NCBI RefSeq assembly: GCF_000003605.2
Contig: NW_003134350.1
Coordinates: 11,695 to 46,661, forward strand
Source of the DNA: Saccoglossus kowalevskii
Lineage: Eukaryota > Hemichordata > Enteropneusta > Harrimaniidae
Direction: 5' to 3'
DNA: 34,967 bases
The notes under the pieces: generated by a model
What the model was told of the DNA's origin: nothing
Database searches by the model: none
Seen by the model: the letters and a program-made list of their open reading frames with translations, nothing else
Part shown: positions 33,901-34,967 of the stretch, in pieces
Numbering within the stretch: position 1 is the first letter of the stretch
Layout: every line of letters begins with the position of its first letter
Program-made: the position numbers and the translations under genes

Positions 33901-34967
33901 GTAGATGACTAACCTAACGAACTAAGATGTAAATCCAGATGGGTTTATCCATCACATTCCAGTGATGAAATATTGATAAGATTGGGTTCGACGCGTCCAT
34001 CAATTACTCTAAGTTTGCTACACTTATCCTATCACGTATGACTTGAGGATTTGTGTCTCATGTTTATTCTGTAGTTTTGTCATTGTACTTGTAGTTATAG
34101 TTTGCCAGTGTTTTCCAAGGGCAGCCAGCAACTAGATTCACTTGTACTTGTACTAGTAATAAATCGTAACTTATACTGAATACCGAAACACCCGTGTATT
34201 TTTGAATTTTTTTTCAACGCCCTCTATGTCGACCTGCATTTAGGACATGCTAAATATAGAAACGGTTTCATATTAGGCATATTGCTTATTACCAAACGCT
34301 TCAGCGTGGTATTAAGAATTTGTTTTCAGAGTTGGGTGATACCAAGGTGAGAAATGGTTGCACATATGGGGGTAATTCCAGGAATTGCAATAGAGAGGGT
34401 TCAGGCCAAAATACAATATATAGTGTTTTCATGTTTCGTCTGATATTTCTGTGGTATTCTGCTGCTGTAACTAATGCAACATTTGTTCTGAAATTCAGTG
34501 TATTGTGTGCACTCAAGGGTTATTCGTTTTTTGCTGAAAAAACCCTATTTTTTAATGGCAGATTCGAACTACGTTCATTCCCACTGGGAAATATGCATTG
34601 TCGCTTGAATGAGAGCTAATTAAACACATTTTCCAGACCGGCGAAAGAGTATGTAACAGCCAATTGTAACAGCCTATCACGTGATTTTACTCTGAATGTC
34701 AACATGGAAAGAGGCTATTCCATTTTACGCAGGAATAGTTGGGAGTAGAATATGTGAAGGATTGTATAAACAGAGATGTGTATACTGAAAAAGTAATATC
34801 TATCCTCCTTTTGCATCGCTGAGCATTTCTTTTTAGTATACTTGTTTAAAAATGCTAAATTTGAATGATTTGCGATGTTTTTTTTATTAAAACGCCTCTA
34901 ATGGTTGAATCCCGGGTTTGAAGATGAATGTAACAGCACACAACGTGGTTCGTTTGAATACAATGGT
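30967..34967. other. 3' flanking region, no gene recognised
   Basis: Four kilobases of AT-rich sequence with no AMT- or perilipin-like exon. Frames at 32812-33045 (no ATG at its start), 33574-33801 and 34320-34619 are open, but they have no recognisable motif and no flanking splice signals. A short imperfect direct repeat (TACAAAAAAT...GTACAAATTACG) occurs near 33061 and 33116. Confidence 0.45.

Overview
The window looks like a piece of a metazoan nuclear genome, most likely an aquatic invertebrate; I cannot resolve the phylum. It is AT-rich with fairly frequent CpG. The genes are split by short GT-AG introns, and the spacers carry a minisatellite, microsatellites and decayed gene copies. No bacterial operon, phage or CRISPR structure is present, and I saw no convincing tRNA or rRNA gene.

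Layout. At the left edge (about 1427-3828, + strand) are the last six coding exons of a gene whose protein resembles perilipins (lipid-droplet coat proteins), with its 5' end missing. A diverged copy of its 3' terminal region lies at about 5569-5700. From 9555 to 30556 there are three head-to-tail genes of the AMT ammonium transporter family (not Rh type), all on the + strand: AMT-A (9555-15153, 505 aa), AMT-B (18979-22544, 594 aa) and AMT-C (27464-30556, 620 aa). Each has six coding exons. The five internal intron positions and phases are identical (phases 2,2,2,1,1), and exons 2-5 have identical lengths (72, 60, 77 and 213 nt). Tandem duplication of one split gene therefore explains the cluster. 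All three keep the pore Asp, both twin-His residues and the GFNCGS segment, so all look functional. They differ mainly in the extracellular N-terminus and the cytoplasmic C-terminal tail.

Relics. The AMT-B/AMT-C spacer holds at least two AMT pseudogene fragments: a decayed exon 4 with matching 5' flank (24483-25240), and the end of an exon 1 with its donor (25739-25792). Intron 5 of AMT-A carries a degenerate partial copy of exon 5. The array has therefore been larger and is still turning over.

Non-coding structure. Intron 2 of AMT-A is swollen to 2.8 kb by a 32-bp-period minisatellite with higher-order repeats; its paralogues have introns of 105-111 bp there. Intron 4 of AMT-A contains a MITE-like CpG-rich insert bounded by 7-bp direct repeats. 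A large imperfect inverted repeat lies near 1 kb, and an (ATTA)n/(ATTT)n microsatellite follows AMT-C. The last 4 kb shows no recognisable gene.

How the genes work together: the three AMT proteins would be plasma-membrane ammonium transporters, possibly expressed in different tissues or regulated differently through their divergent tails. The perilipin-like gene is a neighbour with no evident functional link.
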